From: Chryseobacterium culicis
GTDB lineage: Bacteria; Bacteroidota; Bacteroidia; Flavobacteriales; Weeksellaceae
NCBI RefSeq assembly: GCF_900108365.1
Contig: NZ_FNWQ01000002.1
Location: 744,001 to 808,000, forward strand
Length of the DNA stretch: 64,000 nucleotides
Direction of reading: 5' to 3'
The notes beneath the pieces were generated by a model. It saw only the letters and a program-made list of their open reading frames with translations. It was not told where the DNA came from and ran no database searches. Shown here in pieces: positions 56,515 through 64,000 of the stretch. The translations under genes were made by a program, and so were the position numbers. The first letter of the stretch is position 1, and each line of letters starts with the position of its first letter.

Positions 56515-56734
56515 ATCTGTGATGTCCATGACCGCGGCCTTTGTGATGATGACCACGTTCTTCATAAATATACACTTTCTTCACATGGCCAGGTGCATAA
56601 TATCTTGCACTACCGCCATAATACCTTTTTGCGTGTCCCGGAGGCATTCTTCTTCCATGAGGTTCATGCACTACACATGAGGACAGCATGAACAGGACAA
56701 TTCCTGCCCCTGCCATTTTCAACATACTTTTCAT
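56513..56734 (-). CDS. Small His-rich lipoprotein, tandem copy 1
   Basis: A 73-residue protein with a lipoprotein signal (FMLSSC, Cys 20), then PPGHAKRYYGGSARYYAPGH and a His/Gly/Arg-rich tail (GHHHKGRGHGHHR). It is a paralogue of the next gene: both share SSCVVH, PPG(H/Q)AK, YGGSA and YAPG(H/Q)VKK. In this copy Gln positions have become His and a His tail was added, suggesting metal binding. An in-frame GTG at 56743 precedes the ATG, but alignment with the paralogue's leader favours 56734. Function unknown; similar proteins are sometimes misnamed quinol oxidase subunits. Confidence 0.75.
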   Translation of the reverse strand: MKSMLKMAGAGIVLFMLSSCVVHEPHGRRMPPGHAKRYYGGSARYYAPGHVKKVYIYEERGHHHKGRGHGHHR

Positions 56735-56849
56735 TACTTTCACTTTTTCAATTTCGATAGCGAAATATTACAATGTTAATGCCAAAAAGAATGGAAATTA
56801 CGCTAATGTATGTTAAAGTTAACTATTAATTCTCTGTTTACGATTACAG

Positions 56850-57029
56850 CTAATAGCCACTCCTTTTTTTCACCTGTCCGGGTGCATAGTCTTTCGCACT
56901 ACCGCCATATATTTTTTTGGCCTGACCCGGCGGAAGTCTTTTAACCCTGTTTCCGTTATCATGAACCACACATGATGAAAGCATCAGGGCTACCATCAGA
57001 GCACTGGTAATTTTAATTAAATTTTTCAT
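56850..57029 (-). CDS. Small lipoprotein, tandem copy 2
   Basis: A 59-residue protein with a lipoprotein signal (LMLSSC, Cys 20) followed by VVHDNGNRVKRLPPGQAKKI, YGGSAKDYAPGQVKKRSGY. It ends at a TAG stop. It is the ancestral-looking form of the tandem pair: Gln where copy 1 has His, and no His tail. The leader sequences (GAAAAAGTnnAAnTAATGAAAAnT) are also alike, so the duplication included the 5' region. Small proteins with this repeat occur widely in flavobacteria, function unknown. Confidence 0.75.
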   Translation of the reverse strand: MKNLIKITSALMVALMLSSCVVHDNGNRVKRLPPGQAKKIYGGSAKDYAPGQVKKRSGY

Positions 57030-57120
57030 TATTTCTACTTTTTCTTCATTTATTATTACAATGGCAGTGCCAAATTGTGAAGGTAAAAGTTTAAGGTTTA
57101 CAGATCGTTTAACTGATTCT

Positions 57121-57612
57121 CTAAACAGTTTCGCTTCTTTTCTCCATCAGTACAAGGTCTTTCCATTCTCCGTTAAGTTTTCCGATTTTTTTGCGGACAC
57201 CTACCATTCTGAAACCATTTTTCTGATGTGATTTTATGGCTTGTTCATTTTCGGAGAAGAGATTGGTCTGTAATGTCCAGAATCCGTGGTCTTCGCTGTC
57301 CAGAATGATCTTTTTAAGCAATATGGAACCCAATCCTTTGCCCTGGTATTCTTTATCAAAATAAATGCTTACTTCTGCCACACCTTTAAAACTTTCTCTT
57401 TTACTGATCGGTTTAAGGGCGCACCAGCCTACGACTTCATTGTTTTCATTTTCGAGCACCCAGCGGCAGTCGTTAAAATATTCCATACTCCAAGCTTCAG
57501 CGGTGGGAACTTCTGTTTCCAGCGTGGCAATTCCACTGTCTATTCCCTGCCGGAAAATTTCCAGCACTCTGGCTTCATCACTGGGAAGCATTTCTCTTAA
57601 TTCGTAATTCAT
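57121..57612 (-). CDS. Phosphinothricin-acetyltransferase-like GNAT protein
   Basis: A 163-residue acetyltransferase close in layout to phosphinothricin/methionine-sulfoximine acetyltransferases (Pat/MddA). It has IRQGIDSGIATLE-like start (IFRQGIDSGIATLETEVP), VVGWCALKPIS, VAEVSIYFDKEYQGKGLGSI with the acetyl-CoA loop QGKGLG, and a C-terminal GFRMVGVRKKIGKLNGEWKD, the DW/W-type ending of the subgroup. It should acetylate a small amino acid such as methionine sulfone or a glutamine analogue. It lies 17 bases after the DUF421 gene. Confidence 0.85.
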   Translation of the reverse strand: MNYELREMLPSDEARVLEIFRQGIDSGIATLETEVPTAEAWSMEYFNDCRWVLENENNEVVGWCALKPISKRESFKGVAEVSIYFDKEYQGKGLGSILLKKIILDSEDHGFWTLQTNLFSENEQAIKSHQKNGFRMVGVRKKIGKLNGEWKDLVLMEKRSETV

Positions 57613-57629
57613 CTTATTGATAGGTTTTT

Positions 57630-58142
57630 TTAATGGTATTTTTTTTTCATCTTTCTTTTAATTCTTGAGTAGTGGGTCTGCCTGCTTTTTTCATCCTGAG
57701 AAACAACACTGATGTTTCCATCTACTTCCAGAACGGAAAGTTTTACATTGTTTATGTTTTCAATCCCATGCTCTCTTATGGCTTCTTCCAATTCACTTTC
57801 GGTTATTTTTACGCGGTTCAGTGCTGCCTGATCGGCAATTCCATCTCTGATGAGAATGACCGGCTCGTCTTCCATAAAAGTCTGAAAGGAACGGCTGGAA
57901 AACATGAGCCTTTTCAAAATAAAATTAGCAACAAACAAAACCAGTGCCGCAATAATTCCGCCCTGAAGAGAAGTGTCAGGTCCTACCATCGCATTCTGCA
58001 CGGCATTTGAAATTAAAAGCAATAGCACAACATCTCCTGCATTAAGCTGGGAAAGCTGATTTTTACCAAATAAACGGATTGCAATTACCATAAAAAGGTA
58101 AACACAAAGGGAACGGACGGCGACATTAATTATAGGATCCAC
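57630..58142 (-). CDS. YetF/DUF421-family membrane protein
   Basis: A 170-residue protein with three N-terminal membrane helices (about 8-24, 38-56 and 62-80) and a soluble DUF421 domain. Hallmarks are VIAIRLFGKNQLSQLNAGD and ILIRDGIADQAALNRVKITE followed by LSVLEVDGNISVV. Bacillus YetF is a phosphatidylserine-related or membrane-stress protein of unclear function. It forms a two-gene unit with the acetyltransferase. Function unproven. Confidence 0.88.
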   Translation of the reverse strand: MDPIINVAVRSLCVYLFMVIAIRLFGKNQLSQLNAGDVVLLLLISNAVQNAMVGPDTSLQGGIIAALVLFVANFILKRLMFSSRSFQTFMEDEPVILIRDGIADQAALNRVKITESELEEAIREHGIENINNVKLSVLEVDGNISVVSQDEKSRQTHYSRIKRKMKKKYH

Positions 58143-58261
58143 AGTTTTTTTTATCTTCTCAAATGTATTGATTTTTGTGATTCGTCAAAAATATTTTATT
58201 GAGGCTTTTGGTATACATTTTGAGCTTAGGATTTTGTAAAAAACATCACAAAAAATATCAA

Positions 58262-58804
58262 ATGAAAAAATTATTTCTTTTTTTAGGGATTGTCCTACTC
58301 TTTGCGTCCTGTAAAAAAAATGAGCCTAAACCTTCTTTATCTTCAGAAGCAGCCATCAGGGAAAAAGTAAATGAACTTTACACGCAGTACGGTAAATCTA
58401 ATGAAGCGGTTTACAACCAACCGATCCCTGACAGTTTGTTTTCACAGGATTTAAAAAAGGTTTTGGAGGAAGCAATAAACGCTTCAAAAGCAGATATTGA
58501 GAAGGTGAAAAAAAGTGATCATCCTGATGAGAAGCCTTTAATTTTTGAAGGGGCTCTATTTTCCAGTCTGTACGAAGGTTTTACAAGTTATACAATTAAG
58601 TCTGTTAAGGTACAGGATAATACGGCTGAAGCATCGGTGGCTTTTGAATACAATATGGCTGAACCTAAAGTAACATGGATGGATACGGTACATCTTACCA
58701 ATACGGAGAAAGGATGGAGCGTAGATAATGTTACTTTTGATACAATAGGAAACTCTAAAGACCTTAAATCAAGATTAACAGAGTTTGTTCAAAATACAAA
58801 ATAA
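58262..58804 (+). CDS. Lipoprotein, possibly DUF3828-like
   Basis: A 180-residue protein with a lipoprotein signal (LLFASC, Cys 17), a short linker, then IREKVNELYTQYG and a two-layer domain ending in WMDTVHLTNTEKGWSVDNVTFD, the kind of strand pair seen in DUF3828/SnoaL-like secreted proteins. No catalytic residues stand out. The ATG at 58262 is used; an upstream frame start at 58199 would bury the lipobox. It is followed by a hairpin shared with the peptide gene on the other strand. Confidence 0.7.
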   Translation: MKKLFLFLGIVLLFASCKKNEPKPSLSSEAAIREKVNELYTQYGKSNEAVYNQPIPDSLFSQDLKKVLEEAINASKADIEKVKKSDHPDEKPLIFEGALFSSLYEGFTSYTIKSVKVQDNTAEASVAFEYNMAEPKVTWMDTVHLTNTEKGWSVDNVTFDTIGNSKDLKSRLTEFVQNTK

Positions 58805-58811
58805 AATAAGG

Positions 58812-58840
58812 AAAGCCGCTCATAAAAGCGGCTTTATTTT
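58812..58840. terminator. Bidirectional terminator between lipoprotein and peptide genes
   Basis: Stem AAAGCCGCT / AGCGGCTTT with a 6-base loop and T-rich right flank, placed between the convergent stops at 58804 and 58841. Confidence 0.8.
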
Positions 58841-58975
58841 TTAAGGACACTGAACAATTGGAATATCACTGCAAATTACTTTATTTGCCCATTCGCAGAA
58901 CGTACAGTATTTTTTTGGTTCTCCTCCGTACACTGATTTCAAATCTGACTTGGTCAGTTTCTTTAGATTTTTCAT
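58841..58975 (-). CDS. Double-glycine leader peptide, bacteriocin-like
   Basis: A 44-residue peptide: leader MKNLKKLTKSDLKSVYGG, then a 26-residue core with four cysteines (positions 24, 27, 35 and 43; YCTFCEW, VICSD, VQCP). The leader has the Leu-Leu-GG pattern of peptides cut and exported by C39-peptidase ABC transporters (PCAT). Similar short 'bacteriocin-like' genes are common in Chryseobacterium and its relatives, but their products are mostly uncharacterised. Four cysteines could make two disulfides. No transporter, immunity or modification gene is adjacent. It could be an antimicrobial, a signal, or a RiPP precursor. Confidence 0.7.
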   Translation of the reverse strand: MKNLKKLTKSDLKSVYGGEPKKYCTFCEWANKVICSDIPIVQCP

Positions 58976-59089
58976 ATCGTTTTAATTTTATGGTAGTCCA
59001 AAATTAAAACTCTGAAGTTTATTTTTTATTACAACTTCATCTGATAAGTTTTCATTATTCACACATTATTGAATAATATGACATGAATT

Positions 59090-59494
59090 CTATCTGCTGT
59101 GGATTTCTACTGTCACGGGCATTACGTAAGTGTAAGCCACCATGTTATCAGTAAGCTTTTTGCGGTCTACTCTGTAATCAAGATCACTTAAAACGGATTC
59201 TATTTCTTTGCTTACGGTTTTGCAGTCTCCACTGGAATGAACATTGACGATCTTCCCGTTTTTCGCAATATCAAACTTGACCACTGAGTTTACGGTTCCC
59301 TGTTTATAATCGGGGTTGGTAAGGTCAAAGTTGGCTTCTAATTTATTTCTGATATCATTAAATGTTTCGCTTCTGTTCAGCTGGATTTCCTGAATGGTAT
59401 TGTGATCTGTAGTTTGAGCTTTAGCAGTGTTCAACACAGCAGCAAATCCGCAAACGAAAAGTGACGCGAACAATATTTGAATTCTATTTTTCAT
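59090..59494 (-). CDS. Exported TonB-C-terminus-like small protein
   Basis: A 134-residue protein with a signal peptide (about 1-26, ending AKA) and a domain that resembles the TonB C-terminal fold: VNSVVKFDIAKNGKIVNVHS (about 67-86), then a helix (KEIESVLSDLDYRV) and a last strand (YTYVMPVTVEIHSR). Such stand-alone domains are common in Bacteroidota, and their partners are unknown. It lacks the membrane anchor and proline linker of a true TonB. Single gene with a -7 box at 59544-59551. Confidence 0.72.
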   Translation of the reverse strand: MKNRIQILFASLFVCGFAAVLNTAKAQTTDHNTIQEIQLNRSETFNDIRNKLEANFDLTNPDYKQGTVNSVVKFDIAKNGKIVNVHSSGDCKTVSKEIESVLSDLDYRVDRKKLTDNMVAYTYVMPVTVEIHSR

Positions 59495-59543
59495 AACTAA
59501 CTGGTTTTAAATATTATACTAACTTATTTTTGTATCTCTTAAC

Positions 59544-59551
59544 CAAAGTTA
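59544..59551 (-). promoter_or_regulatory. Probable -7 promoter box of the TonB-like gene
   Basis: On the minus strand TAACTTTG matches TAnnTTTG, about 50 bases before the ATG. No -33 TTG at the right distance. Confidence 0.35.
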
Positions 59552-59682
59552 TTAAAAATAATTCATATTAATTTTACATTCAGTTAACATTGAGTTAACA
59601 TTAGAATTTAATTAATTGATAATCAGCGAAATAAATTTTAAAAATAATTGAAAATTTAATATTGGAGGCGATTTTCATGTAT

Positions 59683-59713
59683 AAAAAAGGGCTAAACCGT
59701 AAAGGTTTAGCCC
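59683..59713 (-). terminator. uvrA terminator
   Basis: A 10-base perfect stem, GGGCTAAACC / GGTTTAGCCC, with a GTAAA loop; an A6 tract on the left gives the T tract on the minus strand. Confidence 0.88.
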
Positions 59714-59738
59714 ATATTATTTTATTTTTTAAGCTGTT

Positions 59739-62570
59739 TTACTGCAACTCTCTCTTCAGGAATTTTCCTGTCAAACTCTTCTTAGACTTCACAATTTCTT
59801 CAGGAGTTCCCTGTGCTACGATCTGCCCGCCATGTTTTCCTCCTTCCGGTCCTACGTCAATAATATGGTCTGCTAATTTGATAACGTCCATATTATGTTC
59901 GATGATGATGAATGAGTTTCCGAGTTCTACCAATTGGTTAATGGCATCCATCAGAATTTTTACGTCTTCAAAATGAAGTCCTGTGGTGGGTTCGTCAAGG
60001 ATATAAAGGGTGTTTCCTGTTTGTCTTTTTGCCAATTCGGTTGCTAACTTGATACGTTGCGCTTCACCTCCTGAAAGGGTTGTCGACTGCTGTCCAAGGG
60101 TAATATATCCTAACCCTACATCCTGTAAAGTTTTTACTTTTGCAAAAATCTTAGGAATCGGCTGGAAGAAATCTACTGCTTCATCAATCGTCATATCGAG
60201 AACATCAGAAATTGATTTTCCTTTGTAACGAACTTCCAGTGTTTCTCTGTTGAAACGTTTTCCATTGCAGGTTTCGCAGTGCACATATACATCAGGAAGG
60301 AAATTCATTTCAATGACTTTCAGTCCTCCGCCTTGACAGGTTTCGCATCTTCCGCCTTTTACGTTGAAAGAGAATCTTCCCGGCTTATATCCACGGATTT
60401 TACTTTCAGGCAGTTCGGCAAAAAGGTTTCGGATGTCAGTAAACATTCCGGTATAAGTGGCAGGATTGGAACGTGGCGTTCTTCCTATTGGTGTCTGATC
60501 TACGTCTACAATTTTATCAACATTATCTAACCCTTCAATCTTTTTGTATGGTAACGGCTCCTGAACCGCTCTGTAGAAATGTTTGTTAAGGATTGGGTAT
60601 AATGTTCCGTTAATCAGAGAAGATTTTCCGCTTCCTGAAATTCCGGTTACAACTACCAGCTTCCCTAGAGGAATATCCAGCGTTACATTTTTCAGATTGT
60701 TTCCAGTAGCTCCTTTTAAAACTATGCTTTTACCGCTTCCTACTCTTCTTTCTGAAGGAATTTCTATTTTTCTTTTTCCATTGATATACTGAGCCGTGAT
60801 GGTATCAGCTTTCAATAAATCTTTCGGTTTTCCCTGCCAAAGGATCTCTCCACCAAATTTTCCGGCTCTTGGACCAATATCCAAAACCTCATCGGCTTCC
60901 AGAATCATGTCTTTATCATGTTCTACCACCAATACAGAGTTTCCGATGTCCCTCAGATTTTTCAGGGAATGGATCAGTCTTTCATTATCCCTCTGGTGAA
61001 GTCCTATGCTGGGTTCATCCAGAATATACAATACGTTCACCAGCTGAGACCCGATCTGCGTTGCCAGACGAATCCTCTGTGACTCTCCTCCTGAAAGGGT
61101 TTTTGAACTTCTGCTCAGGCTTAAATAATCAAGTCCTACATCCAGCAGAAACTGGAGTCTGGTCTCAATTTCTTTTAAGATTTCATGAGCAATGATTTTA
61201 TTTTTTTCTGAAAATTTATCTTTAACGTCAGCTAACCAGTCTTTTAAATCTGCTAAGCTTAAACCATTAACTTCCGCGATATTTTTTCCGTCAATTTTAA
61301 AACTCAAACTTGAAGGCTGAAGACGGGTTCCGTGACATTCCGGACAGGTTTCTTCTGTGGTGAAATGTCTTTCCAACAAAATCGCTTCATAAGATTCTCT
61401 TTCTTCAATGATCTCTTCCATGAAAGCGATCAAGCCATCAAAACCAATTTTTATTTTCTTGGTAATTCCTGCGTATTTCAGATCTTTATTGAATTCTTTG
61501 TGACATCCGTTGTAGATATAATCCAGCGCTTCTTCCGGAATATCCTGCAAAGGAGTTGCTAACCCCAATCCAAAAATCTCAAGAATATTTTTTACCTGGG
61601 AGAGAATCCATTTGTTGGACTTGATATCTTCCAGCGGTAATAATCCTCCCTGATTGATGGATAATTTTGGATTATCTATAAAGTAATCGGTGTTGATCTT
61701 TTTAATGGTTCCCAGCCCTTTGCAATTCGGGCAGCTTCCTTTAGGAGAGTTGAATGAGAACGTATTAGGTTCCGGCAGTGCCAGAGAGTGCCCTGTTTCT
61801 GCATCCATCAGGTTTTTGGAAAAGTATTCGATATCGGTGCTTCCCAGTTTCTGAATTCCGATAATACCTTCCCCCATTTCCATTGCGGTACGCAGGGACT
61901 TTTCCATTCTGCCTTCAGAAGCATTTTCTCCGATGATCCAACGGTCGATAACGATATCAATATCGTGGGTTTTATAACGGTCAAGTTTTAAATCATATTC
62001 AATATCCTGAAGCTCGCCATCAATTCTTGCCTGTCCGTAACCTTTTTTAGCCATCTGAACAAAGAGCTCATGATAATGTCCTTTTCTGGAGCGCACCACC
62101 GGTGCCAAAAGCATGATCTTTTCTTTTTTGTAGTTTTCTTTGATGGTTTCAAGAATCTGATCTTCGGTATAGCTTACCAGCTTCTGCCCTGTAGACAAAG
62201 AGTAAGCATCTGAAACTCTTGCATACAAAAGACGCAGGAAGTCGTACAATTCTGTAACAGTTCCTACGGTAGAACGAGGGTTTTTATTAGTCGTCTTCTG
62301 CTCGATGGCAATTACCGGAGAAAGTCCTTCAATTTTATCGACATCAGGACGCTCCAGCCCACCCAGAAACTGACGGGCGTAAGCAGAGAATGTTTCGATA
62401 TAACGACGCTGACCCTCCGCAAAAATAGTATCGAAAGCCAAGGACGATTTTCCACTTCCGGAAAGGCCGGTAATAACGACCAATTCATTGCGCGGAATTT
62501 TAACATTAATATTTTTAAGGTTGTGTTCACGTGCTCCGTAAACTTCTATATATTCTGTTGATTTACTCAT
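59739..62570 (-). CDS. uvrA: Excinuclease ABC subunit A
   Basis: A 943-residue DNA-damage sensor that loads UvrB in nucleotide-excision repair. Two ABC ATPase modules are visible: Walker [11 protein letters not shown] (about 34) and [10 protein letters not shown] (about 633), with signatures [12 protein letters not shown] (about 487) and [12 protein letters not shown] (about 830). Zinc-finger pairs are CPNCKGLG and CPECHGTRL in the first half and CETCQGGG and CETCNGKR in the second. It is a single gene with its own terminator; a -7 box lies at 62606-62613. Confidence 0.98.
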   Translation of the reverse strand: MSKSTEYIEVYGAREHNLKNINVKIPRNELVVITGLSGSGKSSLAFDTIFAEGQRRYIETFSAYARQFLGGLERPDVDKIEGLSPVIAIEQKTTNKNPRSTVGTVTELYDFLRLLYARVSDAYSLSTGQKLVSYTEDQILETIKENYKKEKIMLLAPVVRSRKGHYHELFVQMAKKGYGQARIDGELQDIEYDLKLDRYKTHDIDIVIDRWIIGENASEGRMEKSLRTAMEMGEGIIGIQKLGSTDIEYFSKNLMDAETGHSLALPEPNTFSFNSPKGSCPNCKGLGTIKKINTDYFIDNPKLSINQGGLLPLEDIKSNKWILSQVKNILEIFGLGLATPLQDIPEEALDYIYNGCHKEFNKDLKYAGITKKIKIGFDGLIAFMEEIIEERESYEAILLERHFTTEETCPECHGTRLQPSSLSFKIDGKNIAEVNGLSLADLKDWLADVKDKFSEKNKIIAHEILKEIETRLQFLLDVGLDYLSLSRSSKTLSGGESQRIRLATQIGSQLVNVLYILDEPSIGLHQRDNERLIHSLKNLRDIGNSVLVVEHDKDMILEADEVLDIGPRAGKFGGEILWQGKPKDLLKADTITAQYINGKRKIEIPSERRVGSGKSIVLKGATGNNLKNVTLDIPLGKLVVVTGISGSGKSSLINGTLYPILNKHFYRAVQEPLPYKKIEGLDNVDKIVDVDQTPIGRTPRSNPATYTGMFTDIRNLFAELPESKIRGYKPGRFSFNVKGGRCETCQGGGLKVIEMNFLPDVYVHCETCNGKRFNRETLEVRYKGKSISDVLDMTIDEAVDFFQPIPKIFAKVKTLQDVGLGYITLGQQSTTLSGGEAQRIKLATELAKRQTGNTLYILDEPTTGLHFEDVKILMDAINQLVELGNSFIIIEHNMDVIKLADHIIDVGPEGGKHGGQIVAQGTPEEIVKSKKSLTGKFLKRELQ

Positions 62571-62605
62571 AATCCGGAGTGACTTTGCCTGAAAATCACA
62601 ACGTG

Positions 62606-62613
62606 CAAAAATA
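62606..62613 (-). promoter_or_regulatory. Probable -7 promoter box of uvrA
   Basis: On the minus strand TATTTTTG matches TAnnTTTG, about 36 bases before the uvrA ATG. No clear -33 TTG. Confidence 0.4.
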
Positions 62614-62729
62614 CGAAATTTTATAGAATTTTCCTGAATATAAAGGCGATAAAAGTTTCATAAAAAATTCTTAGGTTTTGTTAAGGGTTTTAATTGAAAA
62701 TTGTTGAATTTTGATTTCGGATAATTATA

Positions 62730-62796
62730 TTTTGGCTAAAGCCAATAAGAGAGCTATTTATAAAAAAAACGGGCTAAAGCCCGTTCCTATTGATAT
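62730..62796. repeat. GGCTAAAGCC ... AACGGGCT palindromic repeat
   Basis: Two palindromes in one unit: TTTGGCTAAAGCCAAT and, 24 bases on, AACGGGCTAAAGCCCGTT followed by CCTATTGAT. A degenerate relative lies at 30968-31054. In this copy the second palindrome also works as a terminator on the minus strand. Confidence 0.65.
62761..62785 (-). terminator. Terminator of tssF, formed by the repeat element
   Basis: Stem ACGGGCT / AGCCCGT with an AA loop. The A8 tract on the left is a T8 tract on the minus strand. It lies about 80 bases past the tssF stop. Confidence 0.8.
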
Positions 62797-62864
62797 TATT
62801 CATGAATGCCGTAATAATGACAGCATTCATATTTTAAACTGATATTGATTTTTTTCAAAAAAAA

Positions 62865-64000
62865 TTACATATCCTGGAAATCTACATCTTCATTACTGAT
62901 CCTTACCACGTATTCTATACCGTCAATAGCTTTGGCGATGATCTGGTTTCTGATAATGTTGGACATGTTTTCCCAGTAAGCCCTTCCATAGAAAGCATAA
63001 TTTTGAGGGATAATTTCAACTTCAACTGTTCTTACAAAACCTTCTTTGGGTTTATTGCTGATCATTGTTCCTCTTCTTACTCTTACTTCTCTCACCTCAT
63101 CTTTCAGAATCATTCGGCAGTAGTTTTTAACATCTTCGAGGGAAATGATTTTATCTCTGGTCGTTAGTGCATATTTATAAGCCTGAATGCTGTCTGTTCC
63201 TTTCTGCTCTTCCGCTCCGCCCAGTGTTTCTGTAAGCAGTACGATGGTTTGCGACTTTAACTGATTGGAGAGTTCGGTTCCCGGACGCATATGATTGGCA
63301 AGCGTACAGTGTGTTACCCAAAAAGCAGCGTAGGTATGATCTGTTTTCTCTACGGGTTCCATGATGACATAATTCAGTTCCTGTCTGATATTCCTTTTGG
63401 CATTGTTTACTTTTTGTACCATGGATTTCATTTTGTCGGACATCTCACTGAGCACTCCTTTTACATTATCTCTGTTTAAAAGCGAAAATGCAGCAATTTC
63501 ATCTCTTGTCAGCTCCAGAACATTGGCAATCATATCTACGGCGTTTCTGCTCGTAAAGCGCTCCATTCCTCCTTTTCTAACGGTATATAATCCTTTTTTA
63601 AGATCATCTGCCGGTGTGAAAGGAATTTCGGTATACTTTCTTCCGTCACCGTCCTGCACTTCGTCTACATAAAGAAAATGTTCCCCTTCATCTGTTACCA
63701 GAGGAATATTATTTCCCATAATGTCCAGACTGTATTCTGTTTTTTTCCAGCCTCTGTTGTACACCGGAAAAGCATTCAGAACAAATGAGAAATTATCCAG
63801 TATTTCTGCTGAAAACTGAGGTGGAAACTCAAAGGTAAGCCACAGGTAGCGTTTATTATCAAGGAATTTTGTGATCTCTTCTTTTCCTTCAAGGAAATTA
63901 AGATTCTGTGGAAGCTGTCCAGGTTCTGAGAACAGACTTTGAGAAATTCCTGTTACCTCAATAAATTTATGCCGGTAGATACTTTTAATATCTTCAATAA
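62865..64000 (-). CDS. tssF: Type VI secretion baseplate protein TssF (partial, C-terminal part)
   Basis: The frame is open from the stop at 62865 to the right edge, giving the last 377 or so residues; the N-terminal part lies outside. Visible TssF features are RYLWLTFEFPPQF, then FVLNAFPVYNRG, matching the conserved 'NAFPVxN' segment, and a C-terminal domain with DVKNYCRMILKDEVREVRV and VEVEIIPQNY. TssF with TssG forms the baseplate wedge. In the typical gene order tssF is followed by tssG. Here uvrA follows, and tssG is about 58 kb away on the same strand. A GTG at 63764 is only an internal codon. Confidence 0.85.
   Translation of the reverse strand, partial: IEDIKSIYRHKFIEVTGISQSLFSEPGQLPQNLNFLEGKEEITKFLDNKRYLWLTFEFPPQFSAEILDNFSFVLNAFPVYNRGWKKTEYSLDIMGNNIPLVTDEGEHFLYVDEVQDGDGRKYTEIPFTPADDLKKGLYTVRKGGMERFTSRNAVDMIANVLELTRDEIAAFSLLNRDNVKGVLSEMSDKMKSMVQKVNNAKRNIRQELNYVIMEPVEKTDHTYAAFWVTHCTLANHMRPGTELSNQLKSQTIVLLTETLGGAEEQKGTDSIQAYKYALTTRDKIISLEDVKNYCRMILKDEVREVRVRRGTMISNKPKEGFVRTVEVEIIPQNYAFYGRAYWENMSNIIRNQIIAKAIDGIEYVVRISNEDVDFQDM

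Larger units (their letters stand above)
62571..62864. other. Gap between tssF and uvrA with dispersed repeat
   Basis: A 294-base spacer. It contains the uvrA promoter region, the palindromic repeat at 62730-62796 and a second inverted repeat, GAATGC / GCATTC, near 62802-62830 just past tssF. No gene recognised. Confidence 0.6.

Noticed and set aside
63765..64000. GTG at 63764 as the start of a separate gene
   Set aside because: The same frame stays open to the window edge and continues the TssF sequence (NAFPVYN spans the point).

Overview
The window looks like chromosomal DNA from a flavobacterium of the Weeksellaceae, most likely Chryseobacterium. This is inferred from gene content; no database was searched. 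The pointers are a subclass B1 metallo-beta-lactamase of the IND/CGB kind known from C. indologenes and C. gleum, and a short primary sigma factor without region 1.1. Others are promoters with the Bacteroidota -7 box TAnnTTTG, genes without Shine-Dalgarno sequences, a Bacteroidetes-type (subtype iii) type VI secretion system, menaquinone genes, many small lipoproteins, and palindromic intergenic repeats of a type common in this group. The sequence is AT-rich. I saw no rRNA, tRNA, transposase, prophage or CRISPR array.

Layout, left to right. Positions 1-4.8 kb hold a DtxR-type regulator, the beta-lactamase and a leftward tssG-tssN-tssK operon. Positions 5-10.6 kb hold a secreted S1/P1 nuclease, rpoD, two small exported proteins, an acetyltransferase and an FAD monooxygenase. 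Positions 10.7-14.6 kb are a copper-handling operon whose last gene fuses metal-binding motifs, a multicopper oxidase and a CopB-like barrel. Positions 14.7-23.8 kb hold a TonB-dependent receptor, kdsA, a DUF1697 protein and two large membrane glycosyltransferases. Positions 24-27.3 kb hold a cysteine-synthase-like enzyme, an alpha-oxoamine synthase and an EamA transporter, interpreted as sulfonolipid synthesis. Positions 27.6-31.9 kb hold an unknown protein, a radical SAM enzyme, a repeat-rich gap and an exported protein.

Positions 32-36.7 kb hold atpDC, ribF and small genes. Positions 36.7-41.6 kb hold an ADP-ribosylglycohydrolase, a lipoprotein glutathione peroxidase, a LolA-like protein, kdsB, a PAP2 phosphatase and a membrane protein. 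Positions 41.7-48.7 kb hold an aminotransferase, a lipoprotein, a phosphohexomutase, a GIN-domain lipoprotein and a membrane/glycosyltransferase operon. The SRP RNA gene lies at 48.8 kb. Positions 49-52.1 kb hold a metallo-hydrolase, a START-like protein, menA and menB. Positions 52.3-56.5 kb hold a TPR protein, gyrA and a DUF4286 protein. Positions 56.5-59.5 kb are a strip of small exported proteins that includes a 44-residue double-glycine leader peptide gene. Positions 59.7-64 kb hold uvrA and the C-terminal part of tssF, which runs off the right edge.

Points that link genes: tssF and tssG, usually neighbours, lie at opposite ends on the same strand with about 58 kb of mostly housekeeping DNA between them. 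kdsA and kdsB both serve lipid A-core (Kdo) synthesis. The GT-C and GT117 enzymes may use a polyprenyl-phosphate sugar such as the GtrB-like glycosyltransferase could make. The most interesting items are the split type VI locus, the double-glycine peptide, the copper-oxidase fusion, the sulfonolipid gene pair with terminators between its genes, and the interspersed palindromes.
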